Positions 60,801 through 64,000 of a stretch of 64,000 nucleotides of DNA are shown piece by piece. Each line of letters opens with the position of its first letter. The first letter of the stretch is position 1. The position numbers and the translations under genes were made by a program. Under the pieces are notes generated by a model. The model did no database searches. It was not told the origin of the DNA and saw only the letters and a program-made list of their open reading frames with translations. The DNA is from Hydractinia symbiolongicarpus (Eukaryota; Cnidaria; Hydrozoa; Anthoathecata; Hydractiniidae): the NCBI RefSeq assembly GCF_029227915.1, contig NC_079881.1, positions 28,807,501-28,871,500 of the forward strand. Reading direction: 5' to 3'.

Positions 60801-63800
60801 CTCAGGCCGTATAGTCAAAAGTATACAAAGAAAGTACCCAGGGAGTAAACTCATTTCCCGAACGATTTTTTAAATTATTTTTTCACCACTAAAACGCATG
60901 AGACTTGTAGTTTTTAAAAATGTTTTCATTTTTGATGAGACGCTGAATAAAAGAAGTTTAATCGCTGGCAAACGAAAACCTGCGATTTCCCGTAAATCCC
61001 GGACTTGGCCCGTATAGTCAAAAGTATACAAAGAAAGTACCCAGGGTGTAAACTCATTTCCCGAACGATTTTTTAAAATATTAATTCACCACTAAAGCCC
61101 ATGAGACTTGTAGTTTATAAAAATGTTTTCATTTTTGATGAGACGCTGAATAAAAGAAGTTTAATCGCCGGAAAACGAAAACCCGCGACTTCCCGTAAAT
61201 CCCGGGCTTGGTCCGTATAGTCGAATGTATACAAAGAAAGTACCCTGTGAGTAAACTCATTTCCAAAACGATTTTTTAAATTATCTTTTCACCACTAAAA
61301 CGCATGAGACTTGTAGTTCTCAAAAATGTTTTCATTTTTGATGGGACGCTGAATAAAAGAAGTTTAATCGCCGGCAAACGAAAACCCACGATTTCCCGTA
61401 AATCCCGGACTCAGGCCGTATAGTCAAAAGTATACAAGGAAAGTACCCATGGAGTAAACTCATTTTCCGAACGATTTTTTAAATTATTTTTTCACCACTA
61501 AAACGCATGAGACTTGTAGTTTATAAAAATGTTTTCATTTTTGATGAGACGCTGAATAAAAGAAGTTTAATCGCCAGCAAACGAAAACCCGCCATTTCCC
61601 GCAAACCCCGGACTCGGCCCGTATAATCAAAAGTATACAAAGAAAGTACCCAGGGAGTAAACTCATTTCCCGAACGATTTTTTAAATTATTTTTTCACCA
61701 CTAAAACGCATGAGACTTGTAGTTTTCAAAAATGTTTTCATTTTTGATGAGACGCTGAATAAAAGAAGTTTAATCGCTGGCAAACGAAAACCTGCGATTT
61801 CCCGTAAATCCCGGACTCGGCCCGTATAGTCAAAAGTATACAAAGAAAGTACCCAGGGTGTAAACTCATTTCCCGAACGATTTTTTAATTTATTAATTCA
61901 CCACTAAAGCCCATGAGACTTGTAGTTTATAAAAATGTTTTCATTTTTGATGAGACGCTGAATAAAAGAAGTTTAATCGCCGGAAAACGAAAACCCGCGA
62001 CTTCCCGTAAATCCCGGGCTTGGTCCGTATAGTCGAATGTATACAAAGAAAGTACCCTGTGAGTAAACTCATTTCCAAAACGATTTTTTAAATTATCTTT
62101 TCACCACTAAAACGCATGAGACTTGTAGTTCTCAAAAATGTTTTCATTTTTGATGGGACGCTGAATAAAAGAAGTTTAATCGCCGGCAAACGAAAACCCG
62201 CGATTTCCCGTAAATCCCGGACTCAGGCCGTATAGTCAAAAGTATACAAAGAAAGTACCCAGGGAGTAAACTCATTTCCCGAACGATTTTTTAAATTATT
62301 TTTTCACCACTAAAACGCATGAGACTTGTAGTTTTTAAAAATGTTTTCATTTTTGATGAGACGCTGAATAAAAGAAGTTTAATCGCTGGCAAACGAAAAC
62401 CTGCGATTTCCCGTAAATCCCGGACTTGGCCCGTATAGTCAAAAGTATACAAAGAAAGTACCCAGGGTGTAAACTCATTTCCCGAACGATTTTTTAAAAT
62501 ATTAATTCACCACTAAAGCCCATGAGACTTGTAGTTTATAAAAATGTTTTCATTTTTGATGAGACGCTGAATAAAAGAAGTTTAATCGCCGGAAAACGAA
62601 AACCCGCGACTTCCCGTAAATCCCGGGCTTGGTCCGTATAGTCGAATGTATACAAAGAAAGTACCCTGTGAGTAAACTCATTTCCAAAACGATTTTTTAA
62701 ATTATCTTTTCACCACTAAAACGCATGAGACTTGTAGTTCTCAAAAATGTTTTCATTTTTGATGGGACGCTGAATAAAAGAAGTTTAATCGCCGGCAAAC
62801 GAAAACCCACGATTTCCCGTAAATCCCGGACTCAGGCCGTATAGTCAAAAGTATACAAGGAAAGTACCCATGGAGTAAACTCATTTTCCGAACGATTTTT
62901 TAAATTATTTTTTCACCACTAAAACGCATGAGACTTGTAGTTTTCAAAAATGTTTTCATTTTTGATGAGACGCTGAATAAAAGAAGTTTAATCGCTGGCA
63001 AACGAAAACCTGCAATTTCCCGTAAATCCCGGACTCGGCCCGTATAGTCAAAAGTATAAAAAGAAAGTACCCAGGGTGTAAACTCATTTCCCGAACGATT
63101 TTTTAAATTATTATTTCACCACTAAAGCCCATGAGACTTGTAGTTTATAAAAATGTTTTCATTTTTGATGAGACGCTGAATAAAAGAAGTTTAATCGCCG
63201 GAAAACGAAAACCCGCGACTTCCCGTAAATCCCGGGCTTGGTCCGTATAGTCGAATGTATACAAAGAAAGTACCCTGTGAGTAAACTCATTTCCAAAACG
63301 ATTTTTTAAATTATCTTTTCACCACTAAAACGCATGAGACTTGTAGTTCTCAAAAATGTTTTCATTTTTGATGGGACGCTGAATAAAAGAAGTTTAATCG
63401 CCGGCAAACGAAAACCCACGATTTCCCGTAAATCCCGGACTCAGGCCGTATAGTCAAAAGTATACAAGGAAAGTACCCATGGAGTAAACTCATTTTCCGA
63501 ACGATTTTTTAAATTATTTTTTCACCACTAAAACGCATGAGACTTGTAGTTTTCAAAAATGTTTTCATTTTTGATGAGACGCTGAATAAAAGAAGTTTAA
63601 TCGCTGGCAAACGAAAACCTGCAATTTCCCGTAAATCCCGGGCTTGGTCCGTATAGTCGAATGTATACAAAGAAAGTACCCTGTGAGTAAACTCATTTCC
63701 AAAACGATTTTTTAAATTATCTTTTCACCACTAAAACGCATGAGACTTGTAGTTCTCAAAAATGTTTTCATTTTTGATGGGACGCTGAATAAAAGAAGTT

Positions 63801-64000
63801 TAATCGCCGGCAAACGAAAACCCGCGATTTCCCGTAAATCCCGGACTCAGGCCGTATAGTCAAAAGTATACAAAGAAAGTACCCAGGGAGTAAACTCATT
63901 TCCCGAACGATTTTTTAAATTATTTTTTCACCACTAAAACGCATGAGACTTGTAGTTTTCAAAAATGTTTTCATTTTTGATGAGACGCTAAATAAAAGAA
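60296..64000 (+). repeat. 3-, 4- and 7-mer repeats running off the window
   Basis: The gactcaggccg junction occurs at 60801, 61410, 62222, 62831, 63440 and 63846, giving steps of 609, 812, 609, 609 and 406 bp. The attaattcac variant at 60471 recurs at 61892, and the tttaaaatattaattc variant at 61080 recurs at 62501. Both steps are 1421 bp, a 7-mer made of 3 plus 4. Gtagtttataaaaatg and gtagttctcaaaaatg monomers alternate through the block. The last monomer is cut by the window end. Confidence 0.85.

Larger units (their letters stand above)
1..64000 (+). repeat. Satellite DNA array, 203-bp monomer, about 315 copies
   Basis: The same unit of about 203 bp repeats from the first to the last base in one orientation. 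Its start, taken here as gtatagtc, falls at 1, 204, 407, 610, 813, 1016 and so on. By the last monomer (start about 63854) the drift from a perfect 203-bp grid is only about 92 bp, and 63 bp of that comes from one deletion at 7076. I found no inverted monomer, no unique insert and no array edge. Long satellite arrays of this kind are usually heterochromatic, often centromeric or pericentromeric; that placement is inference. No gene of any class is supported anywhere in the window. Confidence 0.99.

Noticed and set aside
1-64000. CRISPR array
   Set aside because: The unit is 203 bp with variation spread throughout. There is no short conserved repeat separated by unique spacers, and no cas gene.
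1-64000. Transposable element or viral insertion within the array
   Set aside because: I read the array for breaks in the repeat, long terminal repeats, poly-A tails, target-site duplications and long frames, and saw none. All departures from the monomer are substitutions, 1-3 base indels, whole-monomer changes or the 63-bp deletion.
1-64000. Inverted monomer blocks or strand switches
   Set aside because: The reverse-complement marks (for example gactatacgggc) were not seen at any point; all monomers read in the same direction.
1-64000. Firm assignment as the functional centromere
   Set aside because: HOR satellite and 203-bp units fit a centromere, but subtelomeric and interstitial heterochromatin can look the same. 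Sequence alone gives no CenH3 evidence and the window has no flanks.
1-64000. tRNA, rRNA or other structured RNA gene
   Set aside because: No cloverleaf, no box A/box B pair, and no rRNA-like conserved segment in the monomer.

Overview
All 64 kb is one tandem satellite DNA array. A monomer of about 203 bp is repeated head to tail roughly 315 times, always in the same orientation. There is no unique flank, no transposon insertion, no RNA gene and no credible protein gene. The majority monomer is about 38% GC by hand count. It has an AT-rich left and centre (A/T tracts, then a 9-bp-stem inverted repeat) and a CpG-rich right third. This organisation is typical of eukaryotic heterochromatic or (peri)centromeric satellite DNA from a long-read assembly. 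I cannot name the species. CpG is not depleted (13 per majority monomer, about 1.8 times expectation), which weakly favours a genome with little CpG-methylation decay. The short open frames of 62-102 codons are by-products of the repeat: 203 is not a multiple of 3, so the frame shifts at every monomer and nothing stays open for long.

The structure lies in the higher-order repeats (HORs). Monomers fall into recognisable variants, and these recur in fixed order. The clearest is a six-monomer cassette, called m1 to m6 here, of exactly 1218 bp at 10287-11504. It recurs at 14753-15970 and 47012-48229, and in expanded or rearranged form near 0.6-2.8, 6.1-8.7 and 31.8-34.6 kb. Around it the array is a mosaic of recent tandem duplications with different periods.

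Layout. 0-2.8 kb is duplicated at 5.5-7.6 kb, with a 3-monomer gain or loss and one 63-bp deletion between copies. 2.8-5.5 kb holds mostly singular monomers. 7.6-11.3 kb has 5-mer and 8-mer (5+3) HORs. 9.8-19.2 kb is a 22/24-monomer duplication. 17.2-20.4 kb is an 8-mer tandem pair. 20.5-21.7 kb is a 3-mer pair. 21.1-31.9 kb is three copies of a 15-mer, the third enlarged by 8 monomers through nested 2-mer and 6-mer duplications. 31.8-34.6 kb has 4- and 5-monomer cassettes. 34.6-43.5 kb has 11-, 10- and 7-mer copies. 43.9-46.9 kb is a 9-mer pair. 47.0-48.2 kb is an isolated m1-m6 cassette. 48.2-51 kb is mixed, with a 4-mer pair. 51-54 kb is duplicated at 57.3-61 kb. 54.4-56.8 kb is a 3-mer/6-mer ladder. 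60.3-64 kb has 3-, 4- and 7-mer repeats running off the window.

The sequence shows unequal crossover or amplification acting on whole-monomer multiples. Copies differ by a few substitutions and by exact multiples of 203 bp. Several of the breakpoints I could bracket fall in or beside the inverted repeat in the monomer centre. All boundaries were read by eye and depend on where diagnostic variants happen to lie, so treat them as accurate to tens of bases.
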